DNA of 64,000 nucleotides from Sphingobacteriales bacterium (GTDB taxonomy: Bacteria > Bacteroidota > Bacteroidia > Sphingobacteriales > Sphingobacteriaceae), in NCBI GenBank assembly GCA_028288165.1, contig JAQBOG010000039.1:206388-270387 (forward strand), in the 5' to 3' direction. The notes beneath the pieces are model-generated. The model saw only the letters and a list, made by a program, of their open reading frames with translations, did no database searches and was not told where the DNA came from. A program made the position numbers and the translations under genes. Shown here one piece after another: positions 26,565-37,700 of this stretch (position 1 is its first letter; every line of letters begins with the position of its first letter).

Positions 26565-29500
26565 TTACAGGCTTAATTTAAATCCTACCATAAACGTTCT
26601 TGATAAAGGATAATTGCCGAAATCATATCCTCTTGAAAAAACACCCTGGCCAGTAGAAACTTCAGGATCCCATCCCAGATAATCAGTAATTGTAAAGAGA
26701 TTATAACCCGATAAATAAACCTGGGCATTACGGATCGCACGAATCTTATTATTCAAATTATATGATAACGTTATTGTGCGCATTTTAAAATATGAACCAT
26801 CCTCAATATAGCGTGAAGAAGCACGTCTGTTATTTACAGGATCACCATAGGGAGTGTTAGCAATTGTAGCATTTTCTCCTTCAGCTTGCCATGCGCTTAG
26901 AACAGCTACAGATTGATTCTCATAAGCAGCCCCGTTTTCCATTTTCGAGCGCAATACATTTAATATCTCATTGCCGTACGAATAAGAGAAAACAGCATCT
27001 AAACCAAAGTTTTTATAAGTTAAATTAGTAGTTATCCCGCCAAATAATTTAGGATTTGGATCACCTATAACTTGTCTGTCGGATTCATTAATAATGTTAT
27101 CACCATTCAAATCCTCAAAACGGTAATCACCAGCCTGATAAGGCACACCTTTATCGGTTAATAACCCTGATGCTGAAGCTTGGGCTGTAGTACTAAAAAC
27201 GCCGGTATATTTATAACCGTAAATGAGGCCGGCTGGGCTTCCTACCTGTGCAATTGACGCATATCCATTTTCACCATCCATAATTGGTTGTCCTAAAGGC
27301 AAACTCAATACTTTACTTTTGTACTTAGCTACATTGATTGCTGCTTTCCAGGTAAAGTCCTTCCTGCTACCCATTGTGGTTATCCCTAATTCAAAGCCCC
27401 GGTTGCTAATTGAGCCATCATTTGTCCAATAATAGCTGTCACCATTAGAACCATCCATTAGTTTTGGAACAAGCAGATCTTCAGTTTTTGTATCGAAATA
27501 ATCTAATCTTAAACCAAGTGATTTTTTCAAAACAGAAATATCTGTTCCTATATTATAGTTATAAGTAGTTTCCCATTTAATCGTGTTGTTACCAATCGAG
27601 GCAGGTACAATACCTGGTCTGGTAGTATAAGAATTATTCTTGTATAAAGAATACCGTGCATTAACCGGGATATCTTGATTAGCTGTGATACCCCATGATG
27701 CTCTAAGATTTAACTCATCCAGAAATGATGCTTTCTCCATCCAGGATTCTGCTTTCAATTTCCATGTTAAGCCTGTATATGGCAAAACAGCAAATGGAAC
27801 TGAAGAAATTTTAACTCCTCCGTCTGCATTCTCACCGAATTTTGAAGAACCGTCTAAACGTACACCTGCTTTTACAAACAGTTTTTCTCTAAAAGTATAA
27901 TCGAGGTTACCGAAGGCCGATAAATTATGATATTCCTCATTAAAGCCATCATTAGCTATTCTTATTCCATCCCCTAAACCTTGAAATTCATCAGATGTAG
28001 AATGGATGGTATATCCATATCTTTTTGAATAGTTCGAAAACTCCAAATTATAACCTCCAAAAGCTAATAAACGATTATCTGGATTAAGCTGTTTATTGTA
28101 TGTTAATGTGTGTTCAACAGTCATAATTTGCCTGTCAACTACCTGCTCTTCAGAAGTTCTGTCATACCTTGGATTATTATCTACCGGAACAACTGCTCTG
28201 GCCGGAGTGAATCTGTCTTCAGATAATCCACTGCGATTTAAGCTAAATGTTAGCTTACTGGTTAAGTCCTTGTTAAACTGGTAATTAGCAAAAACAGACC
28301 CTAATATCCAATAGTTTCCAATATCATTGCTTACACCTTCTGTAACTCCTATTGGGTTGCTCAAATTATCAAACAATACCGGGCTAAGGAAAGCGCCAGG
28401 CGTCCCATCAGCAGTTTTTATATAAGGAGTAAGAAGTGATGGTTTAGTTAAACTAAGATATAAGGGATTAACACGCTCTTCATATCCCTGATCCATCAGG
28501 TTCTTTTTAGTACGGCTAAATCCTGTACGTGTTCCAGCCGAGAACTTGGGAGTAATCCTGAAATCAAGATTGAAGCGGGAAGTAAATTCGGAGGATGAAA
28601 TACCTCTTCCCACTCCCAGAACATTATTATATCCTACGTTTAATGAATATTTAGAAGTTTTATCACCGCCCCTTAAATTCATATAATATTCCTGGCTTAA
28701 AGCATTACGTGTAACCTCTTTCTGCCAGTCAGTATCATTGGCATACAGCCAGTAGGGTACAGTATTAGGTGTAGTGTTATTAGCCAAAAAGGGGAAATTC
28801 TGATTAATTGTTGCCTGATCTAATCCTTGTGAGTTAATTTTTGCCGACAAATATGGCATATACTCTGAAGAATTCATCACGGGCATGCTTTTAAAACGTG
28901 TAGCAAAACCACCTTGCCCGGAAACGTCAAGAAAAGATTTTCCGTTGGTACCTTCTTTGGTAGTAATAATGATTACGCCATTTGCCGCACGTGATCCATA
29001 AATTCCTGTTGCGGCAGCATCCCTTAGTACCGTAATAGATTCAACATCTTTTACATTAATGTCTGAAAGCAAATTATAAATATTACCACGCACCACAGAT
29101 TCATTAAATACGGGATCAAGTGCTGGTATTCCATCAACTATTACCAATGGCTGATTGGTAGTATACAACGACCGTACCCCACCCAGACTTAAAGATGCTC
29201 CTTCGCCCGGAACACCTGAATAAGCATTCACTTCTAATCCTGGAACCGTTCCCTGAAGCATTTGGAAAATATCACGATAGCGAAGTGTTTTATCATATCC
29301 TTTTGAAACAACCTGGTATACTCCATTCATATCATTCTGATTAATTGAATAATAAGGTAAGCGGACAACAGATTCGCCAATATCCAGATCTTCAGAAGCG
29401 AGCGTGATAAATACCTCGGCTTTTCCATTTAAAGGAAAAGTTTTAACCTGGTACCCTGGATAAGAGATTATTAAAGAAGAATAAAACGATGGTACTTCTA

Positions 29501-29771
29501 TAGTAAACTTGCCACCAGCAGATGTCTGGGCAGTTCTAGCAAGCATACCTCTTACAGTAACGGTAACATTTTCTACCGGTTTTGAAGTTTTATAATCAAC
29601 AACTGTACCCTGAACCTTCAATAATTTCTGGGCCTGAGCAGGCAAATACGACAGAAAAAATAAAATCAGAACGTAACTGTATTTTAACATATTGGGATAG
29701 TTTAATTGTACTTTAAGTTTTGGTTTCATCAGCAGATTGCGATTTGTTGTGTGTTTTAAGCAATCCATCAT
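26565..29771 (-). CDS. susC: SusC/RagA family TonB-dependent transporter
   Basis: A 1068-residue protein with N-terminal carboxypeptidase-regulatory-like domain (VQGTVVDYKTSKPVENVTVT), a plug (DIFQMLQGTVPGLEV, DVESITVLRDAAATGIYGSR, ANGVIIITTK) and a 22-strand barrel ending YPLSRTFMVGFKLSL. The start overlaps the stop of the upstream FAS1 gene in an ATGA at 29771-29768, pointing to coupled translation; the signal peptide itself begins at Met28, so a start there or at Met15 is also possible. Unlike many SusC proteins, the plug is preceded by a short NQNDMNGVYQVVSKG stretch rather than the usual VVVIGYG motif. Confidence 0.94.
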   Translation of the reverse strand: MMDCLKHTTNRNLLMKPKLKVQLNYPNMLKYSYVLILFFLSYLPAQAQKLLKVQGTVVDYKTSKPVENVTVTVRGMLARTAQTSAGGKFTIEVPSFYSSLIISYPGYQVKTFPLNGKAEVFITLASEDLDIGESVVRLPYYSINQNDMNGVYQVVSKGYDKTLRYRDIFQMLQGTVPGLEVNAYSGVPGEGASLSLGGVRSLYTTNQPLVIVDGIPALDPVFNESVVRGNIYNLLSDINVKDVESITVLRDAAATGIYGSRAANGVIIITTKEGTNGKSFLDVSGQGGFATRFKSMPVMNSSEYMPYLSAKINSQGLDQATINQNFPFLANNTTPNTVPYWLYANDTDWQKEVTRNALSQEYYMNLRGGDKTSKYSLNVGYNNVLGVGRGISSSEFTSRFNLDFRITPKFSAGTRTGFSRTKKNLMDQGYEERVNPLYLSLTKPSLLTPYIKTADGTPGAFLSPVLFDNLSNPIGVTEGVSNDIGNYWILGSVFANYQFNKDLTSKLTFSLNRSGLSEDRFTPARAVVPVDNNPRYDRTSEEQVVDRQIMTVEHTLTYNKQLNPDNRLLAFGGYNLEFSNYSKRYGYTIHSTSDEFQGLGDGIRIANDGFNEEYHNLSAFGNLDYTFREKLFVKAGVRLDGSSKFGENADGGVKISSVPFAVLPYTGLTWKLKAESWMEKASFLDELNLRASWGITANQDIPVNARYSLYKNNSYTTRPGIVPASIGNNTIKWETTYNYNIGTDISVLKKSLGLRLDYFDTKTEDLLVPKLMDGSNGDSYYWTNDGSISNRGFELGITTMGSRKDFTWKAAINVAKYKSKVLSLPLGQPIMDGENGYASIAQVGSPAGLIYGYKYTGVFSTTAQASASGLLTDKGVPYQAGDYRFEDLNGDNIINESDRQVIGDPNPKLFGGITTNLTYKNFGLDAVFSYSYGNEILNVLRSKMENGAAYENQSVAVLSAWQAEGENATIANTPYGDPVNNRRASSRYIEDGSYFKMRTITLSYNLNNKIRAIRNAQVYLSGYNLFTITDYLGWDPEVSTGQGVFSRGYDFGNYPLSRTFMVGFKLSL

Positions 29772-31339
29772 GGTGCAACAGGTATTAATATGAGAACATC
29801 AACACCAAACTGATACTGGCCTGCAGTTTTAGGGCTTACTCCGGTACAAGTAAAAGTAATTGGTACAGGGCCATCAGCAGCTACATTAATATTTCCAAGA
29901 TTAACATCAACTACCGCTTCCGTACTATTATGAACATATTGGTTTGACGAATTAAAGTTTTGTAATAATAACTGGCTTCCATAATTAGCACTTATTATAG
30001 CCCCATTATTAATCAGATTATTTTTCAAAAGCACTTTATACGAACCGCTTGTTACAAAAGGCAGGGTAAACGTAACTGTTGCACCGGCCCTGCTTAAAGA
30101 AAAGCGTGTAATTAAAGCTCCGGAATTGAGAACACTAGGAGCTGCTGTTGCAGTTTCACCAAGAGAAATATTAGCACCTCCTGTAAAAGCAATATTTGGA
30201 TCATACACATTGGTGGTTATTCCATTCGTTACTACTCTTTTCACCGGTGCAAACATAAATCTGCTTCTATATACTTCAGCTGGCAGGGTAACATCATTCA
30301 AGAAATATAAAGTACCATTACTGGCTGCGGCAGAACCGGTAACCTGTGCAGATAGTATAGTAACTGGATTTCCAATGATACCAGTAAAATTATTAGTACC
30401 GGCAGCTATGGTTTTGTTCCCTTTTACAATAAGATTATTATATAAATACTTCCTTAATATGGAAGAATCCCCTTCGTAAGCAACATTCCGTGCGAGAAAG
30501 ATACCGCCTACTGTAGTATCACTATGGGCAGTTCCGATTTTTGGTACAATCAAGTTTGGCTTATTGGATCGTGCGGCAAGCATTCTTGATAACACTGTTG
30601 TTACTGCACCGTCATTTGGAGCAAAAACAGTAGATACTGTTGATTCATTATTAATTTTCGTATCAGCTACATATTGAGAAAAGGGCATATAAATGATAGG
30701 AGCCTTATAAACCGGTGCAAGTGTACCTGGAGTTAATGACAAAATAGTATTCTTAAGAGGATCCGGAATATTCTTATAGCTACCGGTGATATAATTATAA
30801 TAAGTAGAGAGATCAGCATTCGCAGCAATACTCTCCATGAGATTTAATTGGGGGATAATAACCGAGGCTATTTCATAAATGGGCCCATTTATTGTTTTGC
30901 TTAGCATTGCAATTGGTAACCCGTTCACTGCCTCTCCGCTTGTGAGTTGAGAAAACTGCAACGGCTTACCAGAAACTGATAAAATGGTAGCATTATCCAT
31001 ATTTTGCCTGTAAAGAGCAGATGACAAGATATGAGCACCTATAATTCTTTTTACTAACAAGGTGTTTGTAGTATCAACCTCTGTAAAAGCACCATTCCTT
31101 ATCGCTAAAACTGTATATAAATCATTTCTCAATAACAATGAATCATATCCTGATTTTTTCAATAACCTGGTAAAATCTGAATATTCGGTATTCTTACCCA
31201 GTACATCTAAAATGGACCCTTCCTGTAAGTAAGCGGGTTTGGAATAATACTCATCTTGCTTTTTACAGGAATAAGTCAACACAATGAATAGTCCTGCAAG
31301 TAGAGCCACAGGCAATTTTTGTATATATCTTTTCATCAA
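29768..31339 (-). CDS. Fasciclin (FAS1) lipoprotein with C-terminal beta-sandwich
   Basis: A 523-residue lipoprotein, Cys25 in LTYSCKKQD. An N-terminal FAS1-like domain (about 40-165: SILDVLGKNTEYSDFTRLL, LYTVLAIRNGAF) and a second one (about 170-355: TVSTVFAPNDGAVTTVL, NGTLYFLNDV) are followed by a Gly/Ala/Asn-rich beta-sandwich that looks like a carbohydrate-binding fold (TFTLPFVTSGSYKVLLKNN). FAS1 domains mediate adhesion. It is translationally coupled to SusC downstream, so the two products probably work together at the surface. Binding specificity is unknown. Confidence 0.8.
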   Translation of the reverse strand: MMKRYIQKLPVALLAGLFIVLTYSCKKQDEYYSKPAYLQEGSILDVLGKNTEYSDFTRLLKKSGYDSLLLRNDLYTVLAIRNGAFTEVDTTNTLLVKRIIGAHILSSALYRQNMDNATILSVSGKPLQFSQLTSGEAVNGLPIAMLSKTINGPIYEIASVIIPQLNLMESIAANADLSTYYNYITGSYKNIPDPLKNTILSLTPGTLAPVYKAPIIYMPFSQYVADTKINNESTVSTVFAPNDGAVTTVLSRMLAARSNKPNLIVPKIGTAHSDTTVGGIFLARNVAYEGDSSILRKYLYNNLIVKGNKTIAAGTNNFTGIIGNPVTILSAQVTGSAAASNGTLYFLNDVTLPAEVYRSRFMFAPVKRVVTNGITTNVYDPNIAFTGGANISLGETATAAPSVLNSGALITRFSLSRAGATVTFTLPFVTSGSYKVLLKNNLINNGAIISANYGSQLLLQNFNSSNQYVHNSTEAVVDVNLGNINVAADGPVPITFTCTGVSPKTAGQYQFGVDVLILIPVAP

Positions 31340-31488
31340 ATAATTGTTTTTTAGTTTAATGAAACCTGAGTTATTGTTCTTTCGAGTGTAACTGCAGGCT
31401 TCATTAGTTGTATGTTTATATTGCTAAGCTTCTGTAAAAAGCAGCTTAATCATTTCTTATAGTCTTATAGATTAAATCAATCATCATA

Positions 31489-33144
31489 TTAACGCGGCCT
31501 CAACTCAATTGAATAAAAATAGGTCTTTGTATCTCTGTCAACAGTTGTGATCTTTAATCTATGTTTACCTAAAGACGAGAATGTAAGGGAACCCAGTTTC
31601 CTCTCAATTTTCTGGTCACCCCTTATTATACCCGGTTCAGCAGTACTCTTTTTCATAGCATCAGGGAAGGAATTATAAGCGTCAGACATCGAAAGAAGAT
31701 TCACCAGATCACCATAAGGTTGTCCATCGAATTCCAGGAGACAGGTATGGGTAGTTTTATTAGTCGCATTCGCTTGCCATGCATAAATTAAATAAAGATC
31801 ATACTGCCCTTTAATAATCTGATCCGTAGTTATCTCCACCCAAAAGGAGGTTTCTCCAACAGGCTCATTATATTTTAATGAGGGTTGGCCACCAAAAAAA
31901 GCTGGAGCATCCCAAAAAATTGCTGTACTTCCATAACTCCATTTGAGCCATGGCACCCCGGCCTGATTTGCAGGAATCGCTCTCCATTGTCCCATTAAGC
32001 CAGCAGTAAGAACTCCAGGCGTTCCATTTGGAAGTGTAGGAAGGGTAATAGCCGGTGCAGCGGATGGTATAAATTTGTTTATAGATAAAACAGGAGTAGG
32101 ATTATATACTTTTAAAACAGACTTGACAGAATTAACGATCCCATTGTTAGCAATTAAATTACTTTTATCAAAATCCATCTCTACAGGCTTTCCTGAAGTT
32201 CTGTTGATAGTATATGCCGGGCTTATATCAAAAAGAAGGAAGTCAGCTGGACTGTATGTTTCTATAACCTCACTCTTTATATCTGATATAAAATATCCGC
32301 GTTCAATAACATGGTATTTCATAAAAATATTGAGCGAATCTGTTGAGCTGGTATAAACATTTGTTGGTGAGTACGTTTGTTTTGAAAACTTTGTGGCCAA
32401 ATCTGCAAAAGAATAGATACCTGCAGCGTTAAGCACGTCGTTTGTTTCAAGAAAGACGGTACGCATTTTTTTTGCAGGTTTGCCATATTGTATATTAGCC
32501 GGATCATATGCTACAGGGTCTAAAAGAGTTACCCCAAGGCCGGTTTTTTCAAAGGCCTCGGCCATAATAGAATACTGGGGTAAGCTTTTAATTAAGCTAT
32601 TTACGGTATTTAGAGGTGGTTCAAGCACATCATCAATCGAATGAACCACTCCATTAGTAACCTGAATATCAAGTTTTACTACTTTTGTAGTACCGTTCAA
32701 TACCGCATTTTTAACCCCATCTTTTATATTCATCGAAATATAATCGCCCTGAACTGTTATTGTTGGTAAAGACCCTGTTTGAAAAACAGACGACGTATAG
32801 GTTCGTCCATACAGATGATATTCCAGAAGAGCTTTAATCGCATTCAGATTCATGTCTGATAAGCCTGATATACCTTTACGCTGGAAATATTTTTTAAATG
32901 CAGAATTGGTTGGTGCAAAAAGTGTTATACTTCCATAAACATTAGTTAAAGCAGCTATGTTAGTAGTATCCATGGCACGAGACAGGATAGAATAAGTAGT
33001 ATCACTTTTAACTAAAGCGGTAATTGATTTTCCGTTTGCCTCAAGATTTAACGTATCTGAAAATTCGCCTCGTTTACAGGAAAATAAAGTCAAAAATAAA
33101 AGGAAGACGCCCGCCGCCTTAAAAACATGTAATGTCTTTTTCAT
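31489..33144 (-). CDS. Fasciclin (FAS1) lipoprotein with C-terminal binding-like domain
   Basis: A 551-residue lipoprotein, Cys23 in LTLFSCKRG. FAS1 domain 1 (about 35-175) shows SITLFAPTNSAFKKYF and the closing NGVVHSIDDVLEPP; a second, more degenerate FAS1 (about 180-350) ends NGIVNSVKSVL. Residues about 380-551 form a separate beta-rich domain with many aromatic residues (VPWLKWSYGSTAIFWDAP), plausible for ligand binding. It starts 14 bp after SusD; the gap of 149 bp to the next FAS1 gene is the largest within the operon and could hold a second promoter. Confidence 0.85.
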   Translation of the reverse strand: MKKTLHVFKAAGVFLLFLTLFSCKRGEFSDTLNLEANGKSITALVKSDTTYSILSRAMDTTNIAALTNVYGSITLFAPTNSAFKKYFQRKGISGLSDMNLNAIKALLEYHLYGRTYTSSVFQTGSLPTITVQGDYISMNIKDGVKNAVLNGTTKVVKLDIQVTNGVVHSIDDVLEPPLNTVNSLIKSLPQYSIMAEAFEKTGLGVTLLDPVAYDPANIQYGKPAKKMRTVFLETNDVLNAAGIYSFADLATKFSKQTYSPTNVYTSSTDSLNIFMKYHVIERGYFISDIKSEVIETYSPADFLLFDISPAYTINRTSGKPVEMDFDKSNLIANNGIVNSVKSVLKVYNPTPVLSINKFIPSAAPAITLPTLPNGTPGVLTAGLMGQWRAIPANQAGVPWLKWSYGSTAIFWDAPAFFGGQPSLKYNEPVGETSFWVEITTDQIIKGQYDLYLIYAWQANATNKTTHTCLLEFDGQPYGDLVNLLSMSDAYNSFPDAMKKSTAEPGIIRGDQKIERKLGSLTFSSLGKHRLKITTVDRDTKTYFYSIELRPR

Positions 33145-33158
33145 AATCTCTATTTTAA

Positions 33159-34706
33159 CTATTTATAATATGGGTTCTGTTCAAGTTTAATATTAGCATT
33201 TAATGCATCTGTATTTAGGGGCAAGTACCAACTGTCTGGAGTTTCTAGTCTGGGTCTCATAATCAATCTCGTAGAGGAAGGAAACGAATTAAGAACAGGA
33301 TCAATTAACAAATTTTTGTTATTAAAGTTATCACGGGAGGCAAACCGCATTAAATCAAACCACCTTTTTCCCTCTCCTACAAATTCACGTGCCCTTTCTT
33401 CAAGCAGAAGCTCATCCATAGCAGCAGTAGAAGTAGCATCAACCGGGGTAAACAACAAGGGTGTAAATGCCCTTTCTCTTACTTCATTAACCAGGCCGGC
33501 GGCAATTAGAAGCTTATCCACATCATCAGGAAAAAGATGTGCTAATGCTTCTGCCTTCATAAACAACACATCCGGATAGCGATAGAAAATCCAACGTGCA
33601 TCGTTTGTGGTTCTGTTATACTTCTGAATGAATCTGTTACTTTGATTATAAGATATAACAGAGCTACCTGAAGGAACTGTGTAGCCTCTGTAATCACCTG
33701 TTGCGAAAAATCCATCAACACTGCTTGGAACTATAAAATAAGTTTCGAACCAATTTTTCAAATTGTTTGTTTGCCCATTTACTGTTGAATTTGAATAAGT
33801 TTCGAAAATAGATTCAACGGTATTTCCTTCTAAAAAGATAGTACCAAATGAGTCACCTCTTATCAACCCAAACCTGTTAGAAGTGATAATAGCATCGCAA
33901 TTACTTATTACTTGAGTATACAGGTCACTTTTATTAGCGGTAGGAAGGGTAGCAGCCATCCAGAGGCTAGCATCAGATAATACAGTTAAAGCAGTATACC
34001 TGGTAGCTCTGCTATGAGAATATTGAGTATTGGTATACCATTCTGGCAACGTATTTTTAGCTGTAGTTAAATCCTGAACTATCTGCGCTAATATTACGTC
34101 TGCAGAAGATTTAGCTATATTGTATTCTTGCTGATCTGTTTCGGAAGGTTCCAGTATAAGTGGAACTTCTTTAAATGTACGTACAAGCCAGAAATAAGCG
34201 TAAGCCCTTATAAACAAAGCTTCACCGATCAATTGATTTGCCTCAACAATGGAAAGGCTGGGATCAAGGCTAGGAATATTAGGAATATTCTTAATGGCCA
34301 GGTTTGCTTCATTGATAATTCTGTAGAAATCTGTATACTTAGTAGTTACGTCGTTTGGACTAACAAGAAGATTATCTAAATTTTCTTTAATATTCTGGTC
34401 TGAAGGAAGAGAACCTGGTTGGCTGGCCAGCAAATCCCCACGCATTTCACCCCAATAAGTATAAGCTTCTACAGGTGACATATCCTTGGGATTCAAATTC
34501 CCGTTTGCTGTAAAGTCCCATCTGGTAGAACCCAGATTTGAGTAGATTCCAGCTATTGCCGCTATTGCCTGTTCCCGGTTTTTCCAGAATTGGTCTTGCG
34601 TTAACTTACCCTGAGGAGGAACATCTAAAAATTTTTTGCATGATATATTCCCTAAAGCTAAAATGCTTATAAGTAAATAGATGATACTTGTATATTTCAT
34701 TTTCAT
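33159..34706 (-). CDS. susD: SusD/RagB family outer-membrane lipoprotein
   Basis: A 515-residue protein, lipobox Cys23 (ALGNISCKKFLDVPPQG). Typical SusD blocks are FWKNREQAIAAIAGIYSNLG, IGEALFIRAYAYFWLVRTF with KEVPLI, DVLFMKAEALAHL and EERAREFVGEGKRWFDLMRF, ending WYLPLNTDALNANIKLEQNP with YYK. It lies 25 bp behind its SusC partner (34732-38016). Confidence 0.95.
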   Translation of the reverse strand: MKMKYTSIIYLLISILALGNISCKKFLDVPPQGKLTQDQFWKNREQAIAAIAGIYSNLGSTRWDFTANGNLNPKDMSPVEAYTYWGEMRGDLLASQPGSLPSDQNIKENLDNLLVSPNDVTTKYTDFYRIINEANLAIKNIPNIPSLDPSLSIVEANQLIGEALFIRAYAYFWLVRTFKEVPLILEPSETDQQEYNIAKSSADVILAQIVQDLTTAKNTLPEWYTNTQYSHSRATRYTALTVLSDASLWMAATLPTANKSDLYTQVISNCDAIITSNRFGLIRGDSFGTIFLEGNTVESIFETYSNSTVNGQTNNLKNWFETYFIVPSSVDGFFATGDYRGYTVPSGSSVISYNQSNRFIQKYNRTTNDARWIFYRYPDVLFMKAEALAHLFPDDVDKLLIAAGLVNEVRERAFTPLLFTPVDATSTAAMDELLLEERAREFVGEGKRWFDLMRFASRDNFNNKNLLIDPVLNSFPSSTRLIMRPRLETPDSWYLPLNTDALNANIKLEQNPYYK

Positions 34707-34731
34707 ATCTTAATCGCTATAAGTATATATC

Positions 34732-37700
34732 TTAAAAGTTAACATTAATACCTAATGTATATTGAATAGGGCTCGGTGTTAAACCTTTATCCTCTCCCAT
34801 ACTAAAAGGGTCATTTCTATTAGCACTAATACTAGGGTCAACACCAGTGTACTTAGTAAACGTTGCTAAATTATTAATGGCAAGTGTTAACCTTGCTGAT
34901 TTTAAATTAAGAGTGTTAATTACTTTCTTTGGTAAACCATACCCGAGGGAGAGTGATCTAAAAGCGATAAATGAACCATCTTCTACATATCTGTCGCTGC
35001 CTACAAAGTTATGACCAGCCCCAAACAATGCTCTCGGGACGTCTGTTTCATCGCCCACTCCGTCACCTTGTTTTCTCCATCTACGCATTACAGCTGTAGA
35101 CTGATTATTTGCATTATACATTTTTGATGTCTCGAGCTGTGCTCTGTTTATAATATCGAAATCTGATTGATAGGCGAACGTAGCAAACAGCGATAGCGTT
35201 TTATAGTCTACTTTAAATGTCATACCACCATAAAATCTAGGTGTAGAATTTCCCAGCGCCACTACATCAAGCTTATTAATTACGCCATCATTATTCATAT
35301 CGGCATATTTAGCATCACCTCCTGTAAAAACTTCGCCAGCTTGATTATTCCATCTCATCGGAATACGAAGTCCATTAAAGTCGGTAAGGAAATTTCCTTG
35401 TGCATCTTTTGAAAATGCATCTTCATCTCTGCTATAAACACCCAGGTATTTGAGTCCATAAAAAGTCCCAATAGGGTCTCCGACATTAAGTAGGCTCAGG
35501 TATGAGCCATTGTCCAACGTAGTATTAGGCTTTATTATAGGCTGGTTGTTTGGTAGCTCAAGAACTCTACTTTGAGAAGTGGTAATATTAAAAGAACTGC
35601 TCACAGTCCATGTTTTAGTTTTTATAGGCGCTACACCAATAGCCAGATTTAACTCATCATTTCTTAAAGTACCAAAATTAGAGGTTATAAGTTCAAACCC
35701 CGAGGAAGATGCAATTGGTGTATTATTTAATATCAGATCGCGGGTAGTACTTCTGCTCAAATCTCCGGTAAAAGTTAACTTTCCTTTGAACATTGCCATA
35801 TCAAACCCACCGTTTAAAATTTCATTTCTTTCCCATCGCAAATCCATTAATTGAATATTATCAGGAGTAACTCCTTGTATATCAACAAAAGGCGCATTAG
35901 CACTAAATGTAGAAGCTGTTGGAACATAAGAATTAGCATCAAAAGGATTTGGTCCGCGGCCAGTAACCCCCCAGCTTCCTCTAAACTTGAAGAAATCCAA
36001 CCATTTTGAAGTATTCTTCTTGATGAAACTTAAATTGGAGGGCGTAAAATATCCTGAAAAAGCAGGAAATAGGCCCCAGCGGTTATTCTCACCAAAAACA
36101 GAATTACCTTCCCTTGTCAAAACTCCTGAAGCTCCAAAAACTTCATCATAGGTAAAAGTTAACTGTCCTATATTTTTGATCTTATGTTGAAGTTTTCTCT
36201 CTGATGAAATAGTATTTAATATTTCGGTGGAGTATGGATCACTTAAGTACTCTGAAGGAGTATTGGTCCCTTCAAGTTTAATTTCCGATGTACCAGTTGT
36301 TTCTACAGTTGTAAACATCCCGGCTGATAACTTATACTTTTGGGGAAGGTTAAAACGATAGGTCATCGTATTCTGATAAAATACGGAAACAGCTCTTTTA
36401 GGAACGGAAGAAGTAAGGTTATACTGGTTATTTAATCGCAGATAGACATTATTTTGCCTATAATAATCAACCCCTGTAGCACTATGAGGTAAAAATTTAT
36501 TCACTTCAAAGGACTCATTAGTAGTAGAAAACAGGTTATTAAACTGAAACCCCTTAAAAGGATTATATTGAACGGTTATTTTTGCATCTAACCGCTGACT
36601 GTTTTCTTTATATTGAGCTTGATCTATTAATGCTATAGGATTTCTCACTTCAGACTGAAAGCCGCCACTCTGTGTCATAAAATAAGTTGACAAGGAGTTT
36701 CCATATAAATCCTGAGTATAAACAGGTAATATCGGAGCCTTGGTTATAAAAGCTGTATTATCATTATTATCATAATAATTGTTTCTGTTTATATCAGCAA
36801 GAGCAATATCACTTGTAAATTTTAGTTTATTTGATAATCTGTAATCAAAGTTGAACCTACCGGATACCCTTTTGTAACTAGTACCTTTTAAAGGACCAGC
36901 TTCATCAATATAATTCAAGCTTACATTATATGCAGCAGATTCCCCACCTCCCCTAATACCAGCGTCATAGTTTTGAGCTAAGGACTGGGACATAGTTACC
37001 GCCCCCGGCCAATATATATTGTTATTATAGTTTTCATAGTCTAGTGAGCTTGGTTCAAGAAACAATTTCCCAATAGCACTGTTAGTTAAGTCTGTTCCTG
37101 TACCATAGCGGTTCTGATACCCTTCAAGAATCATGGTTTTATATTCATCTCCATTAAGCAATGGTAATGCTTGCTGCGGAGTTTTAAGTGTTAGTCTGGA
37201 AGTAAGGCTAATCATAGGTTTAGAATTACTACCACGTTTAGTAGTAATAAGAATTACCCCATTCGCTCCATCAGAACCATATAACGCCGTCGCCGCAGCA
37301 TCTTTTAAAATATCAATAGTTGCAATATCACTTGGCGAAATACTAGTTAATTCACTTAATGCGTTCGGATTAGACAGATCTACAGTTGCCTGTGACTTAA
37401 AAGGAACGTTATCTACAACCACCAGCGGTTTACTTCCTAAACCAATTGAACTTCCACCGCGGATTTGAATTGACGATCCAGAACCGGGATTACCTGAGTT
37501 CATCGATATTAATAATCCAGAGGCTTTTCCTTCAAGTATCTGATCGATAGTTGTTGCGGGGATATCTTCCAAATCCTTCATATTAATAGAGGTTCTGGCA
37601 TCAGTTCGGTTAGCTTCTGTAACTTCAAGAAATCCACCTGAGTTGAGCCTCGGAGCACCAGCTTTAACAACTACTGCTTCTAGCATTCTTGAATCATCAA

